Below, one piece after another: positions 1 through 6,746 of a stretch of 19,138 nt of DNA. Both the position numbers and the translations under genes were made by a program. Under the pieces are notes generated by a model that saw nothing but the letters and a program-made list of their open reading frames with translations, searched no databases and was not told the origin of the DNA. Where the stretch lies: assembly GCA_964480635.1 (NCBI GenBank), contig CAYZQE010000045.1, positions 1 to 19,138 on the forward strand, in the 5' to 3' direction. The stretch is from CAYZQE01 sp964480635 (GTDB lineage: Bacteria > Pseudomonadota > Gammaproteobacteria > GCA-001735895). Position 1 is the stretch's first letter, and each line of letters opens with the position of its first letter.

Positions 1-2
1 GT

Positions 3-86
3 AAAGAAAATATTTTTCGTACTAAAGCGTATGCGATCCAAGTATTGTGTGAACGCCATAAAACAGAAAAAAAGCTCAATAAGTAA
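3..86 (+). CDS. 3' end of an unrecognised gene (partial)
   Basis: The third forward frame is open from the window edge to a TAA at 84-86 and encodes about 27 residues ending in ERHKTEKKLNK. The text is mixed charged and hydrophobic and reads like a real C-terminus. The other two frames are less convincing: one stops immediately, and the other is a Lys/Ser-rich run. I do not recognise the family. The start lies outside the window. The gene ends 18 bases before the palindromic repeat at 105-268. Confidence 0.4.
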   Translation, partial: KENIFRTKAYAIQVLCERHKTEKKLNK

Positions 87-104
87 GTTGGAAAAAAGTT
101 TTAT

Positions 105-268
105 TTAAGGAGCCTCTGATTAAGTTAATAAAATTTGAGCGCAGGAAAAACTGTCGCTATTTTCGTCGAAATGAGCCGTAATAGTCACTCTATTGCTGCG
201 ATTTTCGGTGAAAATATCGGCAGTTTTAGCAAGTTCAAAATTATTGGACTTGTTCAGAGGCTCCTTAA
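105..268. mobile_element. Palindromic MITE-like element 1 (snap-back repeat)
   Basis: The ends are inverted copies: TTAAGGAGCCTCTGA at the left and TCAGAGGCTCCTTAA at the right. Similarity continues inward so that almost the whole 164 bases can fold into one long imperfect hairpin centred near 186. TTAA at both outer edges could be a target-site duplication or part of the termini. There is no room for a transposase, so this is a non-autonomous element. Terminal repeats of this style occur in IS5-like families, but I cannot assign a parent. It lies between an unknown gene and sbtA, 63 bases before the sbtA start, so its insertion could affect sbtA transcription. Confidence 0.75.
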
Positions 269-331
269 GCGAAAAAGCATTGCTTAATTCAGCTATATCA
301 TTAATTTATTCATAATCAGAAGGGGTGATTT

Positions 332-1276
332 ATGTCGTTAGATCCTGTCGTATTATTTTTTATTCTTGGTTTAGCCGCTGGCTTAATGCGCGCCGATATG
401 CGCTTGCCGACGGCCATCTATGAGTTTTTGAGCGTTATATTGTTATTAGCGATTGGCCTTAAAGGCGGCATTGAATTATCTAAGCAATCGTTTAGTGTGT
501 TGCTGCCTGATATTGCTGCGGTATTGGCAATGGGCTTTTTGCTTCCGCTATTAGCATTCCCCATATTACGTCTGATGGGACGTTTAGAAAAAGCAGATGC
601 CGCTTCGGTCGCTGCCCATTATGGTTCGGTGAGCGTCGGTACCTATGCCGTTGCAGTAGCCTATTTAAATGCACAACAAATAAGCTTTGAAGCTTATATG
701 CCCTTATTTTTGGTTATCCTTGAAGTACCCGCTATTTTGGTCGGTATTGTCTTGGTACGTGGCATTACAAAAGAAACAAAATGGGGGAGTTTATCCCATG
801 AAGTGTTTTTAGGTAAAAGTATTGTATTGCTACTGGGTGGTTTACTAATTGGCTGGATATCTGGAGAAGAAGGTATTCAATCAATTGCTGGTTTATTCTT
901 TGACCCCTTTAAAGGGGTTTTAGCGTTGTTTTTATTGGAGATGGGTTTAATCGCCGCGAGCCAAGTGAGTACTTTGCGCCGCTATGGTGTGTTTTTATTA
1001 GGCTTTGGTATTTTATTTCCCATTTTTTCAGCCATCATCGGTGCGACATTGGGTCTATTTTTAGAGCTATCTATTGGTGGTACGGTGATACTGGCAACCT
1101 TAGCCGCCAGTGCATCCTACATTGCAGTGCCCGCTGCAATGAGAATTGCATTGCCAGAGGCAAACCCAACCTTGTCATTAACCGCCTCGCTAGGCGTAAC
1201 ATTCCCCTTTAATATTATTTTTGGTATTCCGTTGTACCATAAAATAACAGAATATATCTATACACTAGGAGCATAA
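332..1276 (+). CDS. sbtA: SbtA-type sodium-dependent bicarbonate transporter
   Basis: A 314-residue, very hydrophobic inner-membrane protein with about ten membrane segments, built as two similar halves. The family-typical stretch DAASVAAHYGSVSVGTYAVA lies near residues 89-108, followed by LEVPAIL near 130, both characteristic of the SbtA/DUF897 family. SbtA imports bicarbonate with sodium and feeds carbon-concentrating mechanisms. The protein is shorter than cyanobacterial SbtA (about 370 residues) because the central cytoplasmic loop is short. The start is the ATG preceded by AGAAGGGG at good spacing. The sbtB gene follows after two bases, so the two are cotranscribed and probably coupled. 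The assignment is strong. Actual bicarbonate specificity is inferred from the family and from the sbtB neighbour. Confidence 0.9.
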   Translation: MSLDPVVLFFILGLAAGLMRADMRLPTAIYEFLSVILLLAIGLKGGIELSKQSFSVLLPDIAAVLAMGFLLPLLAFPILRLMGRLEKADAASVAAHYGSVSVGTYAVAVAYLNAQQISFEAYMPLFLVILEVPAILVGIVLVRGITKETKWGSLSHEVFLGKSIVLLLGGLLIGWISGEEGIQSIAGLFFDPFKGVLALFLLEMGLIAASQVSTLRRYGVFLLGFGILFPIFSAIIGATLGLFLELSIGGTVILATLAASASYIAVPAAMRIALPEANPTLSLTASLGVTFPFNIIFGIPLYHKITEYIYTLGA

Positions 1277-1278
1277 AC

Positions 1279-1584
1279 GTGAATTGGCACAAAATGAAAA
1301 TAATAACGATTATTACCGAATCGGCATTGGAACATCGCCTAGAAGAAGATATAGAGCGCTTAGGTGCGCGTGGATATACCATTACAAATGCACGTGGAAA
1401 AGGGCATCGCGGTGTGCGCGATGCAGGTTGGTCATCGGATAGCAATATACGAATAGAAGTGGTGGCTGAAGAAAAAGTGATAACAGCCATTGCAGAACAC
1501 ATGAGCAAAACCTATTACAAAAACTACGCCATGATGCTTTATATGGCAGATGTTGATGTGGTACGAGAGAAAAAATTTAATTAA
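1279..1584 (+). CDS. sbtB: SbtB-like PII-family regulator of SbtA
   Basis: A 101-residue ferredoxin-like PII protein. Residues near 29-60 (GARGYTITNARGKGHRGVR, then DAGW) match the nucleotide-binding and T-loop region of SbtB, where cyanobacterial homologs read GAKGYTVMN..GKGSRNVR. SbtB trimers bind adenine nucleotides, including cAMP, and gate SbtA. The cyanobacterial C-terminal CGPxGC redox loop is absent; this protein ends VREKKFN, so thiol control by that loop is not expected. The GTG start is chosen because AGGAG (1267-1271) lies 7 bases before it. The ATG at 1294 is too far from that site. It follows sbtA immediately. Confidence 0.85.
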   Translation: MNWHKMKIITIITESALEHRLEEDIERLGARGYTITNARGKGHRGVRDAGWSSDSNIRIEVVAEEKVITAIAEHMSKTYYKNYAMMLYMADVDVVREKKFN

Positions 1585-1621
1585 GCAATAGCTTAGCGTT
1601 AGCGCAAATGAGGTTTTAAGG

Positions 1622-2491
1622 TTGGAAAAGAAACAAGCATTAATATTTGAAGTGTCGCAAGCGAATTTTGATACCGCCGTCGTTTTAAATTCACATAAAG
1701 CCCCTGTACTGGTTGAATTTTTAGCCGTTTGGTCGGCACCGTGTATTCAAATGTCAGACGAGTTATCTGCGTTGGCGCAAGAGTTTGCCGGTGAATTTAT
1801 TTTTGCATCGGTAGATATTGAAGAGCAAATGGAGTTAAAGAGCCAATTCAATATTGAAAATGTGCCCACTTTAAAAGTGTTTAAAGATGGGAAAGTGGTT
1901 CACAGCGTTGAAGGCTTACACGATCAAGAGGCATTGCGTGAAATTTTAAAAGAATTTGGTGTGTTTTCACCAAGTGATGAACTGCGTTTGCAGGCACGCC
2001 AAGATCATATAGCTGGCAACACTTTAGAGGCAGTGAACAAGCTAACTCTAGCAATGCAGCAAGACCCTGCCAACGTAAAAGTTGCTATGGATATGACACA
2101 AATATTCCTCGATTTAAAAGAGTTCGACCAAGCCGTTGCGCTTTTTAATCAGTTACCGGATACGGCTAAAAATAGTGACATGGGTAAGCTAATAATTGGC
2201 CAGTTAAGCTTTTTAGAATTAGCCGAGAAAACAATAGGCATAGCTGCGTTGCAGCAAAAAATCAGTGAGCATCCAGATAATTGCAAAACACATTTTGATT
2301 TGGCTATTTGTTTAATCGCTGAGAAACATTACGCAGAGGCGGTCGAATCATTAATGACCGTGATTAAAATTGATGAAGATTTTGAGTCGGGTGCTGCCAG
2401 AGAAATGGTGATCAATGTCACCAATATGTTGAGTCAAAATGACCCCGAGTTATCAGCAACGCTAAGGCGACGATTGGGCAGCAGTGATTAG
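1622..2491 (+). CDS. cnoX: CnoX/YbbN-like chaperedoxin (thioredoxin domain plus TPR)
   Basis: A 289-residue cytoplasmic protein. Residues about 10-112 form a thioredoxin fold, with an active-site region reading VWSAPC near 36-41 and the cis-proline loop NVPTLKVF. The remainder is helical TPR-like repeats (about 120-280), with the length and architecture of CnoX (E. coli YbbN, about 284). The usual CGPC is SAPC: only the second cysteine remains, as in CnoX-type proteins that lack classic oxidoreductase activity and protect clients by mixed disulfides and holdase activity. The start is TTG at 1622, supported by GAGG (1610-1613) 8 bases upstream. It lies 37 bases after sbtB on the same strand and may share its transcript. 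Family assignment is good; the chaperedoxin role is inferred. Confidence 0.8.
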   Translation: MEKKQALIFEVSQANFDTAVVLNSHKAPVLVEFLAVWSAPCIQMSDELSALAQEFAGEFIFASVDIEEQMELKSQFNIENVPTLKVFKDGKVVHSVEGLHDQEALREILKEFGVFSPSDELRLQARQDHIAGNTLEAVNKLTLAMQQDPANVKVAMDMTQIFLDLKEFDQAVALFNQLPDTAKNSDMGKLIIGQLSFLELAEKTIGIAALQQKISEHPDNCKTHFDLAICLIAEKHYAEAVESLMTVIKIDEDFESGAAREMVINVTNMLSQNDPELSATLRRRLGSSD

Positions 2492-2548
2492 TTTCGTGTT
2501 TCGCCGCGTTGAAATTGAGTAAGCTATAAACACTCTATTTTTCTACAA

Positions 2549-2657
2549 GTGAATAAATCACATAACGACCACTGATTCATAAGGTCTATTGAGCACTACA
2601 ATCACAGGCATATCTTTTACCTTGAGTTCATAAATAGCGACCATACGCATCTAAAGA
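2549..2657 (-). pseudogene. Relic of a fumarase 3' end running into a Rieske-gene remnant
   Basis: On the minus strand, 2650-2558 reads MRMVAIYELKVKDMPVIVV, then LNRPYESVVVM and a stop. The first part matches the C-terminus of the intact fumarase at 4967-6499 (MEAIYEFEVKDMPVTVAV, about residues 464-481). At DNA level 2600-2650 and 5069-5119 agree at about 39 of 51 positions by eye, without gaps. The NRPYE part matches VVNRPYEN of the neighbouring Rieske protein, suggesting a deleted fumarase-Rieske junction. The tail near 2549-2560 shows weaker resemblance to the Rieske gene end. There is no upstream reading frame (an in-frame stop precedes the first codon). It sits between cnoX and the decarboxylase, in the same orientation as the intact pair. 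Confidence 0.7.
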
Positions 2658-2729
2658 TGTGTCTTGCTGTTTTTGAACCGGCTACATTTAAATAGAATAC
2701 CCAATATTAACGACATGGTTTTAAGAAAT

Positions 2730-4118
2730 ATGGATGAAGAAAGTATTTTTGAAAAAATAATTGAGCTATTACATGAGTACAATGAGAATAAAACAGATCA
2801 TTTAGTCACGCACCAAAGCTATGACGCATTAAGCACACTGTTAGATGTTAAAAAAGACAGTGTCGGCCAATGGGATGATATTTATACATGGGTCGAGCAA
2901 TATCTTAAGTACTCTATTAATACTTCAAATCCAAATTTTGTAAATCGTATGTGGTCGGGGGCAAACTTACCCTCCATTATTGGCGAAGTTATTGTAGCCG
3001 CCACCAACACATCAAGTTGCACGTTTGAATCAGCTCCTGTTGCTACTATCCTAGAGCGTTACATGATCGACGAAATGCTAGCGCTCATTGGCTTTGAAAG
3101 TGGTAATGGACAAATGACAACAGGCTCTAGTAATGGAAACATGATTTCTATGATGGTCGCTAGAAACAGAGTGACAGAGGCTATAAAACAACAAGGCCTT
3201 TTTGGTCACACTAAATTATTTGCCTTTGTGAACCAAGATGCTCACTACTCGCTTGATAAAGCAGCCAATATTATAGGCATTGGCACCGATCAATTGGTCA
3301 AAATAAAAACATATAATGACGGCTCTATTGATGCCAAAGCGTTAGAAAATGCCATTGAAAAAGTGTTGCAAGCAGAAGGCATCCCCTTTTATGTCTGTGC
3401 CACATTGGGCACAACGGTTAAAGGTGCGTATGACTCAATCACAGACCTTGTAGCGCTAAGGGATAAATACAAATTCTGGCTTCATGGTGATGGTGCATGG
3501 GGCGGCGCAGCCTTAATGAGTGATCGTTTAAAAAGTAACTTGTTAAAAGATGTTGCGCATCTTGATTCTTTCACTATGGACTTTCATAAAATGTTGGGCA
3601 GTAGTTTAATGTGCAATTTTTTATTGCTCAATCATAAGCATTTATTAACTAAAACCTGTGCCGATGGTGATAACAGCTATATTTTTAGAGACGATAATTA
3701 TGATTCTGGCTGCTCATCGCTGCAATGCGGTCGACGTGTTGATAGCTTAAAATGGTTTTTAGATTGGAAGTTCTATGGCAAACAAGGGTTTTCTGAGCGA
3801 GTAGAAAACTATTATGAATTGGCGGCATTTGCAGAAGATTTCATCAATAATAGTGATGTGCTTGAAATGGTAACTAAGCGTGCAACCTTTAATGTTTGCT
3901 TTCGCTATATCCCTAAAAACAAAGATGCAGATGCATTTATAAACACATTGCGAGAGACGTTATACGCAGAACAAAAAGCATTGTTAGCACTCGCATACGT
4001 TGATAATAAACTTATTTTTCGCTTATTAATTAGCAATACAAATATCAATAAAGACACATTAGATGAATTATTTAGCTCAATAATAGAAACAGGAAATAGA
4101 TTACAAAATGTTGAATGA
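2730..4118 (+). CDS. Group II PLP decarboxylase, probable cysteine sulfinate decarboxylase
   Basis: Fold-type I PLP enzyme of the glutamate/cysteine-sulfinate decarboxylase family. Numbering from the TTG at 2664, visible landmarks are DAHYS (His194, stacks on PLP), HGDGAWGG (Asp276, pairs the pyridine nitrogen), DFHKML (Lys309, Schiff base) and QCGRRVDSLK (354-363). The last resembles animal CSAD (QCGRRVD) more than GAD (QCGRHVD). The substrate-selectivity positions of animal enzymes, Phe-19x-Ser in CSAD and Ser-19x-Asn in GAD, are Trp97-19x-Ser117 here, so CSAD-like. The product would be hypotaurine from cysteine sulfinate. The start is uncertain: TTG 2664, ATG 2715 or ATG 2730, none with a strong ribosome site; I take 2730 (462 residues). 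It overlaps the next gene by 11 bases. Glutamate, aspartate or cysteate activity cannot be excluded. Confidence 0.82.
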   Translation: MDEESIFEKIIELLHEYNENKTDHLVTHQSYDALSTLLDVKKDSVGQWDDIYTWVEQYLKYSINTSNPNFVNRMWSGANLPSIIGEVIVAATNTSSCTFESAPVATILERYMIDEMLALIGFESGNGQMTTGSSNGNMISMMVARNRVTEAIKQQGLFGHTKLFAFVNQDAHYSLDKAANIIGIGTDQLVKIKTYNDGSIDAKALENAIEKVLQAEGIPFYVCATLGTTVKGAYDSITDLVALRDKYKFWLHGDGAWGGAALMSDRLKSNLLKDVAHLDSFTMDFHKMLGSSLMCNFLLLNHKHLLTKTCADGDNSYIFRDDNYDSGCSSLQCGRRVDSLKWFLDWKFYGKQGFSERVENYYELAAFAEDFINNSDVLEMVTKRATFNVCFRYIPKNKDADAFINTLRETLYAEQKALLALAYVDNKLIFRLLISNTNINKDTLDELFSSIIETGNRLQNVE

Positions 4119-4593
4119 AATTCGTAATTACGATCATACAGGAAGCTTTAAATCAGTTGATACTTTGTATTCAAAATTGCAAAATAAAGATTATGACAAC
4201 GTTTTAGAGCAAATAGAGCTATTAAAAGAAGAGATTAAGGGGTATCACTTCCCATTAGATGCATCAACCTATTCAAGGCACATTTTGTCTAAAAAGGAGG
4301 GAGGTTGGTTAATGCTTATCCATTGGGATAAAAATATTTCAACGAGTATACATGGACATCCTGAGCGCTCTTATGTTTATGTTGTGGATGGCTTAATGGA
4401 CATTGAAAGCTTCGAAATAGACCCTTTGAAAAGCCTGAAAACACAAGAAGTACAACCGGGGCAATATTTTCAGCATGATGGTTTGGTTGACCGCTTCGAT
4501 AATTCAGTACATAGAATCCATACAAAACAACAGTCTTTAAGTTTGCATTTTTACTCAGATGACCCAACAAAAGGCAAGGTTTATACCTATTAA
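4108..4593 (+). CDS. Cysteine dioxygenase-like cupin
   Basis: A 161-residue single-domain cupin. It carries the iron ligands of type I cysteine dioxygenase: His82-Gly-His84 in SIHGHPERS and His135 in SVHRI. It also has YSR (Arg57, equivalent to the substrate carboxylate-binding arginine) and the Ser145-His147-Tyr149 triad in SLSLHFYS. The cysteine that crosslinks to the tyrosine in mammalian enzymes aligns with Tyr89, so no Cys-Tyr cofactor would form; bacterial enzymes commonly lack it. The predicted reaction is L-cysteine plus O2 to cysteine sulfinate. The start ATG lies inside the end of the decarboxylase gene, so the two are very probably translationally coupled and act in one pathway. 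3-mercaptopropionate dioxygenase is an alternative within the same family. Confidence 0.78.
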   Translation: MLNEIRNYDHTGSFKSVDTLYSKLQNKDYDNVLEQIELLKEEIKGYHFPLDASTYSRHILSKKEGGWLMLIHWDKNISTSIHGHPERSYVYVVDGLMDIESFEIDPLKSLKTQEVQPGQYFQHDGLVDRFDNSVHRIHTKQQSLSLHFYSDDPTKGKVYTY

Positions 4594-4661
4594 ATTGAAT
4601 ATAAGGGGAGGGGCTTAATTAGTTTTTAGCAGCAATATTTTAGAAGATGTTACTGCGTGAT

Positions 4662-4970
4662 TTATAGACTAGAGGAATAAATAGAGTCGCCCTTTATTTG
4701 AAGAAGATATATTTTGATGGGGTCACAATTTTCATAGGGACGATTAACTACTAGTCCTGTCTCAAGGCTGAATGAAATGCCGTGTTGGGCACAGATGATT
4801 TGATTGCTTTTTATTTGTGCATCGTCGAGCACCACGCCAAAGTGACCGCATTTATTTTCTAAGAGATAGAAATGGTCTTGGTGGTGTACCAGTAATAGGT
4901 GCTTATCATTAATGATTAATGGATAGCTTGTTTCATCTGCAAACTGTGCAAGCGTACCGATTAAAATCAT
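4662..4970 (-). CDS. Small Rieske [2Fe-2S] ferredoxin
   Basis: A soluble Rieske protein of 102 residues, about the size of dioxygenase-type or NirD-like ferredoxins. The cluster motifs are Cys41-Gly-His43 (CGHFG) and Cys60-Ala-Gln-His63 (CAQHG), separated by 16 residues. No membrane segment or signal is visible. I use the ATG at 4970 because it overlaps the fumarase stop in an ATGA arrangement. A longer reading frame from GTG 5018 lies wholly inside the fumarase gene and adds a basic, non-family-like leader. Linkage to an oxygen-sensitive [4Fe-4S] fumarase suggests an electron-transfer or cluster-maintenance role, but the partner is unknown. It is convergent with the dioxygenase gene, 68 bases away. 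Confidence 0.8.
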   Translation of the reverse strand: MILIGTLAQFADETSYPLIINDKHLLLVHHQDHFYLLENKCGHFGVVLDDAQIKSNQIICAQHGISFSLETGLVVNRPYENCDPIKIYLLQIKGDSIYSSSL

Positions 4971-6499
4971 TGGTATTTTGAAAGCCCTTTTTTCATTTCT
5001 TCTATATTTAATTTCCACTCCGCAGGCCCAATCGTGTGAATGGCTTGCCCTTGGCTATCAACGGCAACGGTGACAGGCATGTCTTTTACTTCAAATTCAT
5101 AAATAGCTTCCATCCCCATTTCTTCAAAGGCTATAACTTTAGCTGCTTTAATCGCTTTAGATACTAAATAAGCAGCGCCACCAACAGCCATTAAGTAAAC
5201 AGCCTTGTGCTGCTTAATAGACTCGATAGTTGCTGCACCGCGCTCGGCTTTACCAATCATACCAATGAGGCCTGTTTGCCCTAGCATCATGTCGCTAAAT
5301 TTATCCATACGTGTCGCTGTGGTGGGGCCTGCTGGGCCAATCACTTCATCGCCAACCGCATCAACTGGGCCCACGTAATATATAAGTTTATTAGTCAAGT
5401 CAACGCCATCAGGAAGAGGTTTACCCGCATCTAATAGCTCTTGGATGCGTTTATGCGCAGCATCACGCCCGGTTAAAATCTTACCCGTGAGCAATAACTG
5501 GTCGCCTTGTTTCCAATGTTGAATTTGAGGTTTATCTAAGGTATCTAAATTAACTTTAATGCTGTTTGTGGTATCTAAAGAGGCGACTTGAGGCCAATCA
5601 TCTAAATTAGGGGGGGTAAATTCAGCAGGGCCAGAGCCATCAAGAGTGAATTCAATGTGCCGAGTAGCGGCACAGTTAGGCACTAAAGCAACAGGCAAGG
5701 ATGCGGCATGGGTTGGGTATTGTTTTATCTTAACGTCAACCACGGTGGTTAAGCCGCCAAGCCCTTGTGCGCCTATGCCTAAGTCATTCACTTTGGTATA
5801 AATGTCTAAGCGTAATGCCTCGGTGTCATCTTTGGCACCATGTTCAACAATGCTCGGCATATCAATGTCACTCATTAGTGACTCTTTAGCCATCAACATC
5901 GCTTTTTCGGGATTACCACCAATGCCGATACCCAGCATACCCGGCGGACACCAGCCTGCACCCATGGTGGGCAGAGTTTTAACAATCCAGTCAACAATGC
6001 TGTCACTTGGGTTTAAAATGGCGAATTTGCTCTTATTTTCAGAACCACCACCCTTAGCAGCGAGTGCTATTTCAATGCTGTTACCCTTGACGATTTCAGT
6101 ATGAATAATGGCGGGTGTGTTGTCTTTGGTATTGATACGGTTGCCAAATGGAGGGTCCATCATCGAGGCGCGTAATTTATTATCAGGGTGTAAATAAGCT
6201 TGGCGCACACCTTGATTGATAATGTCGATGAGATCACAGTCAGTATCAAACTGCACCTTCATGCCGATCTTTAAAAACACCACCACAGAACCGGTATCTT
6301 GGCAGATAGGGCGTTTCCCCTCCGCGCACATTTTAGAGTTAATTAAGATTTGGGCTAGAGCATCTTTGGCAGCAGGGGATTGTTCTTTCTCCCATGCCTT
6401 ACCAACGGCAGTGATAAAGTCTAATGGATGATAATACGAAATAAACTGCAAAGCGTCGGCGACACTTTGAATGATATCTTGCTGTTTAATGATCGTCAT
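4967..6499 (-). CDS. fumA: Class I fumarate hydratase ([4Fe-4S])
   Basis: Hydrates fumarate to malate in the TCA cycle; oxygen- and superoxide-sensitive. About 510 residues. The N-terminal alpha domain holds the three cluster cysteines: ICQDTG (Cys67), GWCPPGMLGIGIGG (Cys185) and PNCAATRH (Cys277), numbered from the GTG. The C-terminal beta domain contains GRDAAHKR, YVGPVDAVGDEVIGPAGPTT and MIGKAERG, as in full-length single-polypeptide class I enzymes. ATG 6499 is preferred, with GAG 7 bases upstream; an in-frame GTG sits directly before it at 6502. The gene runs into the Rieske gene by a 4-base ATGA overlap. L(+)-tartrate dehydratase is related, but the full-length fusion favours fumarase. 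A diverged copy of its 3' end lies at 2549-2657. Confidence 0.92.
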   Translation of the reverse strand: MTIIKQQDIIQSVADALQFISYYHPLDFITAVGKAWEKEQSPAAKDALAQILINSKMCAEGKRPICQDTGSVVVFLKIGMKVQFDTDCDLIDIINQGVRQAYLHPDNKLRASMMDPPFGNRINTKDNTPAIIHTEIVKGNSIEIALAAKGGGSENKSKFAILNPSDSIVDWIVKTLPTMGAGWCPPGMLGIGIGGNPEKAMLMAKESLMSDIDMPSIVEHGAKDDTEALRLDIYTKVNDLGIGAQGLGGLTTVVDVKIKQYPTHAASLPVALVPNCAATRHIEFTLDGSGPAEFTPPNLDDWPQVASLDTTNSIKVNLDTLDKPQIQHWKQGDQLLLTGKILTGRDAAHKRIQELLDAGKPLPDGVDLTNKLIYYVGPVDAVGDEVIGPAGPTTATRMDKFSDMMLGQTGLIGMIGKAERGAATIESIKQHKAVYLMAVGGAAYLVSKAIKAAKVIAFEEMGMEAIYEFEVKDMPVTVAVDSQGQAIHTIGPAEWKLNIEEMKKGLSKYQ

Positions 6500-6502
6500 C
6501 AC

Positions 6503-6746
6503 TATGCTCGCGGTTAATGCTAAGGGAGGTTAATCAGGATCTCCTTAATAAACCTTCTGAAGTGCAGTATGCGCCGCCAGATATAATGACGCTATTAGTT
6601 TTTAAAGAGCAAATAAGAATGGCACCTTGTGCGGATAATTGAGCGTCGCATGAATTCATTACTAAGTCATAATTTTAATGAGTCAGTTGCCGCGGGATTG
6701 CCGTCATTAAATTGTTCAGTGAAGGCGTTAATTTGCTAAGTAAGAT
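6503..6746. other. Intergenic region upstream of fumarase
   Basis: No gene is convincing here. On the minus strand 6735-6667 encodes 22 open codons (NAFTEQFNDGNPAATDSLKL) before a TGA, but an in-frame TAG precedes it and no start exists, so it is at most a scrap of an old gene. The region should hold the fumarase promoter; I see no clear -35/-10 pair. An imperfect hairpin lies just before the fumarase start and is listed separately. Confidence 0.4.
6527..6555 (-). promoter_or_regulatory. Imperfect hairpin in the fumarase leader
   Basis: AGGTT at the left pairs with AACCT at the right, and the inner AGGA pairs with TCCT, giving a stem of roughly 12 pairs with a bulge and mismatches and a tiny loop. 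It would lie in the 5' leader of the fumarase transcript, about 28 bases before the start, and has no T-tract. A regulatory role is only a possibility. Confidence 0.3.

Noticed and set aside
2730..4118. Decarboxylase as ordinary glutamate decarboxylase (GadB acid resistance)
   Set aside because: Sequence follows the animal CSAD/GAD branch, with Ser117 and QCGRRVD favouring CSAD; there is no glutamate/GABA antiporter nearby and the partner gene is a cysteine dioxygenase-like cupin.
4971..5018. Longer Rieske start at GTG 5018
   Set aside because: It lies inside the fumarase gene and adds a basic leader unlike the family; the ATGA overlap at 4970 is a better start.
6667..6735. Minus-strand open stretch NAFTEQFNDGNPAATDSLKL before a stop
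   Set aside because: Only 22 codons, preceded by an in-frame stop and lacking a start; too short to call a pseudogene without a match.
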